From: Gnetum montanum
Lineage: Eukaryota; Streptophyta; Gnetopsida; Gnetales; Gnetaceae
Assembly (NCBI GenBank): GCA_015680685.1
Contig: MNCI01034266.1
Coordinates: 175,068-239,067, forward strand
Length of the DNA: 64,000 bases
Direction: 5' to 3'
The notes under the pieces were generated by a model that saw only the letters and a list, made by a program, of their open reading frames with translations, made no database searches and was not told the origin of the DNA. This document shows positions 1 to 9,589 of the stretch, piece after piece. Made by a program: the position numbers and the translations under genes. Position 1 is the stretch's first letter. Each line of letters begins with the position of its first letter.

Positions 1-7
1 AAAATTT

Positions 8-358
8 TTGATTTTCTTCCTAACCCCTACACCTTCGGTAGTCATCATTAATATATTCCCAGATCCATATCAGCCATACCACAACCTAGCCAATGGACTT
101 ACACCGAAGCAAGGTATCAATTACATGATGATTCAATTACCCTTGCTAATATACGATTGTGTTGTGTGTGCAGATGGTGGACATGCAACAATGGATTGGA
201 TCTGGAGCAAACACTTGGAATGGATCAGGGTTGAAGTAGCTATGCAAGGAGCAAGATTGATGGCACACTTACAGATGAACAATGAAGGTGCAATCTTGGC
301 GTTGGCAGCAGCAACACTTCTTTCTCTTTCTCTTTCTCAGTTGCCAACAAAGGCTTGA
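8..358 (+). CDS. Unrecognised open frame in element A
   Basis: This 116-codon open frame lies just upstream of the polypurine tract of element A. It starts at an ATG at position 8 but may continue from a frame outside the window. The C-terminal half is Ala/Leu-rich (around ILALAAATLLSLSLSQLP). I recognise no domain. By position it could be the C-terminus of the extra ORF that element B carries before its LTR, but I see no sequence similarity to that ORF. A chance open frame is also possible. Confidence 0.2.
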   Translation: MIFFLTPTPSVVIINIFPDPYQPYHNLANGLTPKQGINYMMIQLPLLIYDCVVCADGGHATMDWIWSKHLEWIRVEVAMQGARLMAHLQMNNEGAILALAAATLLSLSLSQLPTKA

Positions 359-522
359 TGTCATTGTAATAAGGTGTTCACCCTTGTTGTCATGAATACC
401 AGTTTTTTCAAGTCTTGTAATAATGATCCGTTCACATTTCATCCCATTAGGTCCATTCCCCTTAATAATTCCATACCTTCCCGATATTATTGTAAGGAAC
501 TCGAGGACGAGTTTTCATTTAG

Positions 523-536
523 TCATGGGGGTAATA
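523..536 (+). other. Polypurine tract of element A
   Basis: The sequence AGTCATGGGGGTAATA sits immediately before the LTR start TGAG at 537. The same AGTCATGGGGGTA string precedes LTR B at 8623-8635, which supports it as the plus-strand priming site. Confidence 0.6.
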
Positions 537-1506
537 TGAGACGTGATTCGCACAAGCCACAATATCGCGTACGTGATATCGTGGGCGCCGCAATATCGCA
601 TCCCATGCGATATCATGTACGCGATATCGTGGTCTACCACCAAATCTATAAATAAGAGGCGAAACTCCCCTCATTTCTCATCCTAGGCTTAAAGTAGGGA
701 AACTCTGGCAATTTGATCACTCTAGAGATAGAATATTTTCCATGTGCCCGTAGTAGGAGTCCCCAAGTGAACGGATCTTTATTCAAGCAATTTGTACCTG
801 AACGCAACTTGTGTATGACAATAAAGACGAGCTTTGTGGATAAACCTTGTAGTTCATGGAATAGGTTTATTACCTATTATTTCTTACATGTTATTTATTA
901 CCTGCATTAGTGCGACATAAGTATGACTTGATTATGAGCATTGACGAATGTGTATGGATAATCAAGGAATCGACTGCTCATCGCAATTAGTCTCTCTCAC
1001 CCTCAACTCTTAGAACACGAGATGAGTACGACTTGGTTACGAGCATCTATGGATGTGTACAGCTAGTCAAGGAATCAGCTGCTCATCACGTTTAGGCTAG
1101 TTAGGTGCCTTAGTACGACCACTTCGAGCACGTGCGTTATGTCTGGTGATCCTAGTAACGATTAGCATTTGGTAGCCATAGTTGCATAGTTTAGGGTGTG
1201 TATGGTAAGTGGGAACAGACACCTACACTAGTTAATTTAGACTTAGTCCTTAGTTAGAGTTAGCTAGTTTCTCAACCCTTCACCTTGATAGCATAGGAGA
1301 AAAATAGAAAAGCTATAAAAATCATATACCTTGGACTTACTTAACCATACACCATGACAATAACAAGTAAGTCTGGGAAGACAATGAATGATTAACCATA
1401 AGTGTTCCATGGGGCGTTTAGGCATTTAATCTGTGGAGTTCAACTGGATCGCGCGTGCTACGCTTGTTTCATATGGTTGAGTGTAGGGATACCTCGCCAC
1501 TGATCA
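537..1506 (+). repeat. LTR of element A
   Basis: This LTR begins TGAG and ends near ATCA, about 970 bp. It has a TATAAATA box at 647-654 and an AATAAA poly(A) signal at 820-825. LTR B at 8636-9578 has the same two signals with almost the same spacing (TATAAATA 8780-8787, AATAAA 8959-8964), and homologous text on both sides. The first ~100 bp (U3) is a cluster of GATATC-centred palindromes not shared with LTR B. Confidence 0.8.
647..654 (+). promoter_or_regulatory. TATA box of LTR A
   Basis: TATAAATAAGAGG stands 173 bp before the AATAAA signal. The matching pair in LTR B has almost the same spacing. Confidence 0.6.
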
Positions 1507-1507
1507 A

Positions 1508-2958
1508 TGTGTGAGAAGAGTTTATACTACATTACGCATGGGCATTGGGTCTAACTAAGCTAGAGCATAGTAGGGTGTCCAAACCTGAGAACAGTGATGT
1601 AAACATGTAAATATGTATGAAAAAGTGAGAAAATACAAGTGTTACACTAAATACCAAAGAGAAATGCAATAGAGTTTGAGAATAGCAGTGCATTGCCCCA
1701 AAAGAGGGAGCATAGCTAATTCACAAAGGGTTTCAAAAGGTACATAGTGTACAAAAGGCACAGTGGAAGCATAGTCACAATTTTGATGGTGTCAAGCACA
1801 ATGTATCATGTGATGTTCTATAGGGTTGTAATGGGGCTGCAGTGTACCATGCAGTGTAGCTATGCCTCTCTACTGGTGTGGTGTGCTTTAAGTCTCATTC
1901 ACCCATGAAGCTAAGTGCCAAGATGCCAAGGTGCCAAATTCCAAATCGAAGTGCCAACTGCTTTATTGGTGAAAAATGGATGCCAACCCCTAAAACATTA
2001 GGATGCATGGGTATTTATAGGGCTAGGGTTAGTCCAAAATGTAGATCAAATGCCACATGGTAGTGCAGTGGGTGGGACCATGAGAAAAATTCAAAAAATT
2101 TTCTAAGTTCAAAGGTGACTAGAAAAAGTTCAAAAAATTTCGAACTTTGGCCACTACGCTCATCCCATGTTACATGTAGGACACAAGATGCTGGCTGCTA
2201 TGCTCATCTCATGTTACATGCAAGACATAGGATGCTAGCTGCTACGCTTGTTTCATGTTACATGTGGGACATGAGATACTAGTTGCTACACTCGTTCCAT
2301 GTTACATTTGGCAGATAGGATGCTGGTTGCTATGCTTGTCCCATGTTATGTGCAAGACACAAGATTCTTCTGTGTTAAGCTATCTATGCTTAGTAAAATT
2401 TTGACTTTCCATGCCCATCACACTGTCTACGCTACACAACTTGACAGGTGTGCTATGTTATCTATGCTGCACAACTTAATAGGTGTGCTACGCTGCAGGT
2501 GTGCTACGTTGTCTATGCTGCATAGCTTGACAAGTGTGCTACACTGTCTATGTTGTAGGTGTGCTATGCTATCTACACTGCACAGCTTGATAGGTGTGCT
2601 ATGTTGTCTATGATGCATAGCTTGACAGGTGTGCTACACTATCTACGCTACACATCTTGATAGGTTTGCTACGATGTTTACACTATAGGTGTGCTACACT
2701 ATCTACACTACATAGCTTGATAGGTTTGCTATGCTATCTACATTGCATAGCTTGATAGGTGTGCTACGTTGTAGAGCTTCATACATAAAGCTGTGAAAAG
2801 TGCCATCGTTCTAACACTTAGAAAAATTTTGTAAATCTAGAAATTGGAGCTAACTACACTCAACACACTAAGCAAAAATTTGGGCAAAGTGCCACCATTT
2901 TGATACTTAGCCAAATTTGCAGTCAAGATGCTAAGACCCGAAATTTTGTGATGTTTCA
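1508..2958 (-). repeat. Minus-strand LTR of the Z family
   Basis: Read on the minus strand, this begins TGAAACATCAC at 2958, like the Z LTRs (TGAAACACCAC). It also contains the Z promoter context: GCCCTATAAATACCCA at about 2018-2003, followed by TTTTAGGGGTTGG. The Z LTR has GCCCTACAAATACCCA at about 50154-50170, followed by the same TTTTAGGGGTTGG. Its U3 (2160-2780) is made of short tandem units of the type CATGTTACATG..GGACA and AGGTGTGCTACGCT. The boundary at 1508 is set only by where the LTR A match ends. No internal region is attached on either side, so it may be a solo LTR or a truncated element. Confidence 0.6.
2160..2780. repeat. Short tandem repeats in the U3 of the 1.5-3.0 kb LTR
   Basis: There are two blocks. 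From about 2150 to 2350 a unit of 55-60 bp repeats, containing GCT(A/G)CTACGCTYRTCCCATGTTACATG. From about 2425 to 2775 a 40-55 bp unit repeats, containing TAGGTGTGCTACGYTGTCTAYGCTGCATAGCTTGA. Units differ mainly by C/T changes. Confidence 0.75.
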
Positions 2959-2963
2959 CAATT

Positions 2964-3418
2964 CAATTTGAGCTTTATACTCTCTCAATAGAATGTGAAC
3001 TAAACCTTGACCTAATTTTAGCACAAAAGGAGAGATTGATCAATCTAAACATGCTAGACAAAAATCACGTAGTGGCCCTATCTTTGAATGAGGTGAATAA
3101 GGCATTTAGCAAGCAATGCCATGACCTTAGAATTAGGAGATTATGGTTTCAACTAAGAGATAAGGTCCTCTACTAGAACCCCACACATGTACCTCAAAAG
3201 GAAGAATTTCAAACATTGTGGGAGGGACCTTATATAATTGATCAAACCTTTCCCTCTGGGACCATGATAATTTACAAATCTGATAGCTCAAATAAAAAGT
3301 AGTTGGTTAATATCCAAAAAATTAAACCTTTCCTAGAACCAAGATTGGCTAGTGTAACTACCTTCTCACCTAATGGACACCCATGTTCTATCTTTTGGAT
3401 CTCCTCCTTCCAACTCAG
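2964..3418 (+). pseudogene. Integrase C-terminus of a gypsy pol (fragment)
   Basis: One frame starting QFELYTLSIECELNLDL reads through to the usual C-terminal part of Ty3/gypsy integrase. It includes AQKERLINLNMLDKNHV, a basic stretch, and EEFQTLWEGPYIIDQTF, which matches the GPY/F-type module (WxGPYxI). The rest of pol is missing because the upstream DNA is the minus-strand LTR ending at 2958. In-frame TAG codons interrupt it at about 3173 and 3301. It is followed at 3417-3430 by AGTCATGGGGGAGA, which resembles the A/B polypurine tract. It may therefore be the pol end of element B, with a further ORF downstream, or the end of a separate element. Confidence 0.7.
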
Positions 3419-3430
3419 TCATGGGGGAGA
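3417..3430 (+). other. Polypurine-tract-like site after integrase fragment
   Basis: AGTCATGGGGGAGA followed by TGG. This nearly repeats the polypurine tracts at 523 and 8623. No recognisable LTR of the A/B family follows, so it is either an internal copy of the tract or the edge of a lost LTR. Confidence 0.4.
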
Positions 3431-4052
3431 TGGCCATTCATGGTAACTTTTACCATGACTTAGTTTTTCTTCACTTTTTGTTTTTGACATTTTTGATTTT
3501 ACAAAGATTGCTAATTTTAAATCATTTTTAGTACATTTAAATTTTCTTGATTATTTTACACTTTCTTATATATTTTACTTTATTTTTCTTCTTATGTTTC
3601 TTTTGATTAAGTGTGCTGTTTTCTCATTTTAGCTAATAAATCTGCTTTATTGTTGTAGGACACAGTGTTTCTATTGTTATTTACTAATGATGGTTTATGC
3701 TTAATGTGTGATTGTCGATGTTTGGTTTCTATTTTTGAATTATGATGTTTGATGACTTTGACATGGTTTATTTTTCATGGGATAGGAAGTGAGTCCACAT
3801 CATTCACCCATCCAAAGAACTCTATTGTTTTCCTTATTTTGGGAATTTGAGGTACCTTTTTCATTAAAGGAAATTTTAATCAATCAGTGACCTTGATAGT
3901 TCTAGAATTAGGAAGGATCCAAAGGTTTGTAAAGGGTGTGACTTCAAGGGGACTCAATACTCTTTGTACTCTTCTTCTTGCTTGAGTGCTTTAGTATTTT
4001 TCATTTACTTCTTACTATTTCATACCACCAATGATAGGAAGACAAATAACAT

Positions 4053-4215
4053 TGTTGCATGGTGTGGTTCCCATCATTCAAAAAGAAAAAAAAAAGCAAA
4101 AAAAAAATGGGAATTCAAAGCACACCCCTTCGACATTAATAAGTCCTTGTATGGTGTGGTTCCCATTTCAAAAAAGAAAAAAAAAATAATGGAAATTCAA
4201 AGCACATCCCTTTGA
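4053..4215. repeat. Tandem duplication of ~90 bp with A-rich cores
   Basis: The text GGTGTGGTTCCCAT..CA(n)..GGAATTCAAAGCACACCC occurs twice, at about 4059-4128 and 4153-4211. Each copy has an A/G run of variable length in the middle. Confidence 0.7.
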
Positions 4216-5007
4216 CAAATAAATGAGCTACAAGCACTGTTTATGGGACTCGAAAGACATACACCTATGCCTGAAGGTCCCCTCTAACTAAGGTCCTCTC
4301 TCTCTCACTTCCTACTTGTCTCTCCTCTTTGTGGAATGATGGTTGTCTTGTGGGGGGTCTTAGAGTGGTGATGCGAAGTCACTTAAAGTAGATGGTTTTG
4401 GTCTAGACCGAGGATGGAACTTCTCAGGTCATTTTAGTCACAATTCCACAAGGGACTTCTTATGATCTTAATTTGGAACTCCATTCCATGTTCTCTATCA
4501 TCCATCCATGCTACCATAACTCACCTTATTGTCAGGTTCTATGTTATGCTCTATGTCTTAGTTTGATGTATTGGAATTCTTGAGTGAATTCTTTTGGGTT
4601 GGTCCTAAACTTGTCATGATCATTAAATTAACTATGGGGGCCCATAGATTTCTTAGTTGAGGTTATGTAAGGGCAAAAAGAGCATGAGCCTACTATGGGG
4701 AGGACCCACTTGCATAGCTTTTGGCTTGATTAGTTAAGGTTCCTTACCTTTGACATTGTTACAATCTTATATTTTGTATTTTCCATTATGTAAACCACTC
4801 AGTACTCCTTAATCTTTCATTGCATTCATCCATTAAATCAAAATTTCTCCATTTTCCAAATTTATGAACTTCAATGCCCTATTTTCATGATTTCATACTA
4901 GGTCTTCTAAGCTTTCATTTGACCTTAATTTCATAAGAAAATTCCTTGTATTTTGAAAGTTTGACCAAAGTCAATAGAAGTCAACTGTGGTTAACAACTG
5001 CATAGTC

Positions 5008-5047
5008 GAGGCCTCATTGATGCAGTTGACCTCATCAATGAGGCCTC
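5008..5047. repeat. Perfect 15 bp inverted repeat
   Basis: GAGGCCTCATTGATG at 5008-5022 is the exact reverse complement of 5033-5047, with a 10 nt loop between them. Related GAGGCCTC and CATCGAC words cluster at the start of LTR B (8650-8765). Confidence 0.85.
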
Positions 5048-5530
5048 ATCAACATAATACAAAAATAATATATATACCACCACATACTTTGGATTTTTTT
5101 GTCATTTGCTCATAACACAAAAGGAATTTGTGTAATTTTTCAAAGCCCAAAACCTTCTAGAGTTCATAACTTTCAAACTGTTTGTTCAAATCACTTCATT
5201 TTTTGATGCTGCACTTACTAGAGGTAAGATATTTATTGTGGGGGCCACAAACCTTAAGTTTTCTGATGCAGTTTTCAAAAATATTTTCTAACTCCCCTAA
5301 GGGTTAGTAACTTTAATCATATATAAACATCAACTTTTTCCAAGTTAACCCTTCCAACAGCCTTCAAGATGATTTATCAATGATAAGGCATAAATAAAAA
5401 TAATAATTACATTAATTAAATCATCCATAATCACAACTTACCAAGTGTAACTATCCTCAAGAGTTAAGGTATCCCAATTTTTTTAAGGTTACACAATGAT
5501 TGCGAATCCATTGTTCTTTTGTGATTGTAG

Positions 5531-8330
5531 ATGACACCCAAACAAAAGCACCTACAAGAAGGAGAACCCTCAAAACCATGGGAGAAATGGCCCAGAGCTA
5601 GAAGAAGCTAACAAGAACAAGGTCAAGAACAACAAGAGGTGACCCATGCAATGAGACCTCTTCGTGAGAAGCTTGATGTGGAGTTTGTTTGATAGATTCT
5701 AGAAGAAGAAGTGCCTACAAAACAATCTCAACGAGGAGAAGTGCCTAGACCTATGCCTAGGCTTGAGGTCACTCTGACTCAAGCCTACCTAGACATCATC
5801 AAGTCCCAAGAGATCCAAAGATCAGTTCTTTAAGAGATAAAATTTGGGCCATTTTTAGAAAAAGCTCAAGAGGATGTCAAAACATAATTGCAAACCTCTT
5901 CCATGTGGCCAATCATCACAACCAATGGGAGGTGGTACATGGGAGAGACCTATCTCTTCTAGAATAGCCAAATGCTGGTGTTTGTTGTAAAAATCAAGGA
6001 CGTTAAAGTGTGCTACTCAATGGAGGCCATTGCATAGGAACTAGGGTTGCCAGACATAAAAAAAAAGCTGGTAGAGATATTAACAAAAGGTGATCCTAAG
6101 GAAAAAAGGGAGTGGATCTAGCAGTGTTATGGGGTGGACCATAAGGAGTATGGTGCAATTACACTAGCAAAGCAAATTTATTTTAAGATTTTACCCTATC
6201 ACCTCAATCCAATGGTGAGGCCAAGTAAGATGAATACCTTCTCCGCTCGTGCATGCATGGCTGTAAGCAGGAAATTTCTTGTTAACATTCCATAGTTGAT
6301 TTATTTGAAGATTGAGAAGCATTTTAAGGAGAGTGAATGTGGAAGGAGGACCTTGCCCTTTCCATGCCTTATAAGAAAAATTTACAAGAGGGTAGGTATT
6401 ATTTGCTATTCAAATAACACTCTCACGCATACTCCCTTGGCCTCATGGGTAGAAATCATGAAAGAAAAAATGCCAATAGCCATCCAAGAAGAGGAGTTGC
6501 CACCACCACCACCCACTCAGGAGACAACATTGGAGGGGCATGTAGTCCTTGAGCATCTATGAGAAATCAAAGAGTAGCTCTTAAGGGAACAAGAGTAATA
6601 GGTAGGAACAAGTGGGGTGGATCTATTTTTGTATCAGCTAGCAATGAGTCACCTTAATGAGATGGCTCAAATAGTTAGTCAAATGGGAAGGGGTGGTTCT
6701 ATTTTCTTTGCCCAAAGAAAGTAGCTACCTTTGAGGTTGAATCCCAATGCTTGGAAGGTGATGATGTCATTAGCAACACATCATATATTCCCAAAAATAT
6801 TTGGGAATGCCACCAGTTTCTTGGTGAGGTTGGAGGAAGGTGAAGAGGCAACTATCTAGGTGATGCAGCACCAAGGATATAAAATAATAGTAGAAATGAT
6901 AGCTAACAATGTAGTTGAAGCACTAAATGCATCGATGCTATCTGTACCAGATGTGTTTGCACTCCAAGATGTGCAGATGTCCATAGGCATGGTTAGCAAG
7001 AAATTGAATGCAGCCTATCATCAAAAACTATTGGAATGACTAGTAGGAACCAGAAAACCTACTTTGAATATCTTTGATCTTCTAAAGAACATCACTACAA
7101 CCCAATCTGAGCTACTTAATGCAAGGGGAAAATGCATCATTTCAGAGGGGTAACTAGAAATGGCCCAAGAGAAATTTCAACACTTGACTACAGAGGTTGC
7201 TAAACTTCATGCCTAACTTGTAGAGCAAACAATCATTAGCCCAAAAACAATAAGAGATAAAGCTATTAAACAGCTTTAGGAATGATTTCAAAAGGCTAAG
7301 GAGGAAATAATAATGGCCATCTTCAAACAGTCCATGGTAGAAGCTAAAATGGATTTACTGAAAAAGGACTTGAATTAGATGCACCAAGAAAATGAAACAT
7401 TGATCATGCAAAATCATTTCCTGTGAAATGCTGATGCTCAAAGAGATCAAATGCAAGAATTCATTCATCAATGGTAGGAGTAGCTTGCTAGGGTTAATAC
7501 TAAATTGAGGAAATTGACCATGGAGAATCGAAATCTATCAATGGAGGAGGTAAGCACCTTGTGACAAAAGTCTACCATTGAAATCACTACCTAGAAGAAT
7601 GAAGGTCTCAAGTTTGAGAGGGTGAAAAATCAGTAAAGGGACTAGGTTGGCTTGCAAAAGGAAATTAATGAAAAAGAAATCCAGATGAAAAAGGCTAAGA
7701 TAAATGAAGCCCTCCAGCAACTCCAAGAAGGAAGAGAAATGTGGCAACCCATCCTTGATGGGATTGATGCCTACAACAGAGTGGAGATCTGCTTGAAGGA
7801 GTTGCAAATAAAAGAGATGACAAAGTATATGGATTTGGCTAATCTTTGTTACATAAACTTGGTAATGCTAACAACCAAACAACCATGGTTAGAATTGGAG
7901 AAGCAAGTGGCTAGCTCGTATATGCTATACAAGGCCGAGTTCAAACACCATAAGGACACCAAGAAAAGGTTAAGATTACTAATGCTAAACTTGAAGTCTT
8001 TAAAGGGTGATTTATAGATTAGTGATCCATCACCAAGGACCTAGCCGGATGGATGAATGACTACTAGGAGTTGAAGAACATAGTGCAAGCATTCAACATT
8101 AGACATCAATAGTTCATTGCCTAGTTTGTCAATGCCAAGGAGTTGTTTCTAGCAATCCTATATCCTTGGGAGATGCATGTTCCAACCCACATTGGGAAAG
8201 CTGCATGGATGATGCATGATCCTAGGAATAAGGAGGAGAAAATGAAAGCATTTCTAGATACTTTCTACCTCCCACCTAAATTTGTAGTAGTAGCATGACA
8301 ACCTTAGCCTTAGCCACTACCAATGCATGA
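5531..8330 (+). pseudogene. Long coiled-coil ORF of element B, decayed
   Basis: From the ATG at 5531 a single frame continues to 8017 (829 codons) with no frameshift that I can find but 28 in-frame stops. After a frameshift near 8020 it continues to about 8300. The N-terminal part (residues ~110-330) includes WYMGETYLFQ-like text, a VKVCYSMEAIA.ELGLPDIKKK segment and TFSARACMAVSRKFLVNIP. This resembles the globular domain of ORFs often annotated as plant transposon or Athila-type proteins; I infer that and cannot prove it. A proline run (PPPPPTQ, ~residue 325) follows. Residues ~520-830 are strongly charged and heptad-like, predicting a long coiled coil. The ORF lies between a pol end and a polypurine tract, the place where Athila and some Tat elements carry an extra (env-like or unknown) ORF. 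Function unknown. Confidence 0.6.
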
Positions 8331-8622
8331 AGCTGATGAAGGTCCCTCAAAGCCTCAAGAACCACCATTGCCTAGGATTATTTGATCTTCTCCAACAAGC
8401 TTCACATCATCAAGGAATGTGTTATTCAATTTTTGATGAGTTGTGTCATGGTGTTCAATTTTGTGTCCTAAACACCACCATTTTTTATAATGTATTGATC
8501 TATACACCCATGCACTCCATTTTTTGTCAAGTCAGTCAAGTTTTTTCTATTGAAAGAAAAGTCAATCAATAATCCCATACATTTTCAATTTTGTAAAAGA
8601 ACTTGAGGATGGGTTTTCTTTT

Positions 8623-8635
8623 AGTCATGGGGGTA
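8623..8635 (+). other. Polypurine tract of element B
   Basis: AGTCATGGGGGTA directly before TGATGAG, the start of LTR B. It is identical in the core to the tract of element A. Confidence 0.65.
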
Positions 8636-9578
8636 TGATGAGCCATCATTGGTTGGCTACGTTGAGGAGGTCTCATCGATGCAGCCAACTATGTCGACAA
8701 GGCCTCGTCCATGAGGCCCCATCGACACATTTTGATTTGTGTTAATGATGCCTCATCGACATAATGTTTTTCCATCACCTATAAATATGCAGCTACCAAC
8801 CACATTTATGGGAGTCTAGATTTCAGTAGTAGTGAAGCTCTTGCATTTTTTCCATTCGAAAGTTAGAATTTCTTCCTTGAGTGCCTATAGCAGGAGTCAT
8901 TGAGTGTACAGATCTTTATTCAAGCATTATTGTACCTGAGCACAATAGTGTGTGTAGCAATAAAGATGAGCTTTCTGATAAACCTTGCAGCACTTTGGAT
9001 GGATCAGCTCTTTTATTTATGCATTCAATGTTTTCAATTATTTATTAATTATTCTTAGTTATTTCACAACTATTTTCTAGCAATTGAGTTAATTAGATTA
9101 TTAAGCTAAATAGATTAATTACATAAGTACAACCACTTTGAGCATAACATGTATTCACTTGGTAATCCTAGCAATGTTATTTCTTGGTATGCCTAGTAGC
9201 ATAGTGTTTGGTTGCCTAGTAGTAGATACGTGGGTTTAGGATGTGTACAAAAATTGGGAACATATGCTTATGTTAGGATTAGTTAAATGATTAGTTAGTT
9301 AGTCATTTATATTAGTTAATTAAAGTCCTTTTTATTTGAATTTTGAGAACTGACAATATAAAATACAAAATGATAAAAATTGAATGCCTTAGTTACACTT
9401 AACCATACCAATGAACATCATAAGTGTAATTGGGAGGGAAATGATTGACTTTAAGGTATGATTCATGTCCTAATAGGCTAGTGCATTGAAAATGATAAAG
9501 TTTATGGAATTTGACTAGATCATGCATGAACGCTTGTGATTCGTATGGTTGGACATAGGGATACCTTGCTACTCATCA
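8636..9578 (+). repeat. LTR of element B
   Basis: About 943 bp, starting TGATGAG and ending near TCATCA, where the match to LTR A stops. It has TATAAATA at 8780-8787 and AATAAA at 8959-8964. U3 opens with GAGGCCTC/TCGA palindromes (8650-8765). It is colinear with LTR A through GGTTGGACATAGGGATACC. The 191 bp array of X1 begins a few bases later, so X1 is truncated at this edge. Confidence 0.8.
8780..8787 (+). promoter_or_regulatory. TATA box of LTR B
   Basis: CACCTATAAATATGC. Same relative position as the TATA box of LTR A. Confidence 0.6.
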
Positions 9579-9589
9579 TTAGTGTTGTT

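Larger units (their letters stand above)
1..1506 (+). mobile_element. 3' end of LTR retrotransposon A
   Basis: This is the end of a plus-strand LTR element whose body lies to the left of the window. It holds a short open frame, then a reading frame ending in KELEDEFSFSHGG, a polypurine tract, and a ~970 bp LTR. The KELEDxF-SHGG ending and the tract are repeated at 8597-8635 before the LTR of element B, so A and B belong to one family. The LTRs of A and B match along their length, from the TATA box through the region after the poly(A) signal. Family assignment beyond LTR retrotransposon is uncertain. Confidence 0.75.
3432..5530. other. AT-rich non-coding stretch between integrase and ORF of element B
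   Basis: I find no convincing gene here. It contains a ~90 bp tandem duplication at 4053-4215, described separately, and a perfect 15 bp inverted repeat at 5008-5047 that resembles the palindromic start of LTR B. A TTGTAG at 5525-5530 immediately precedes the ATG at 5531 and would serve as a splice acceptor. Parts of 4985-5450 could be a degraded 5' LTR, but the match to LTR B is weak. Confidence 0.4.
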
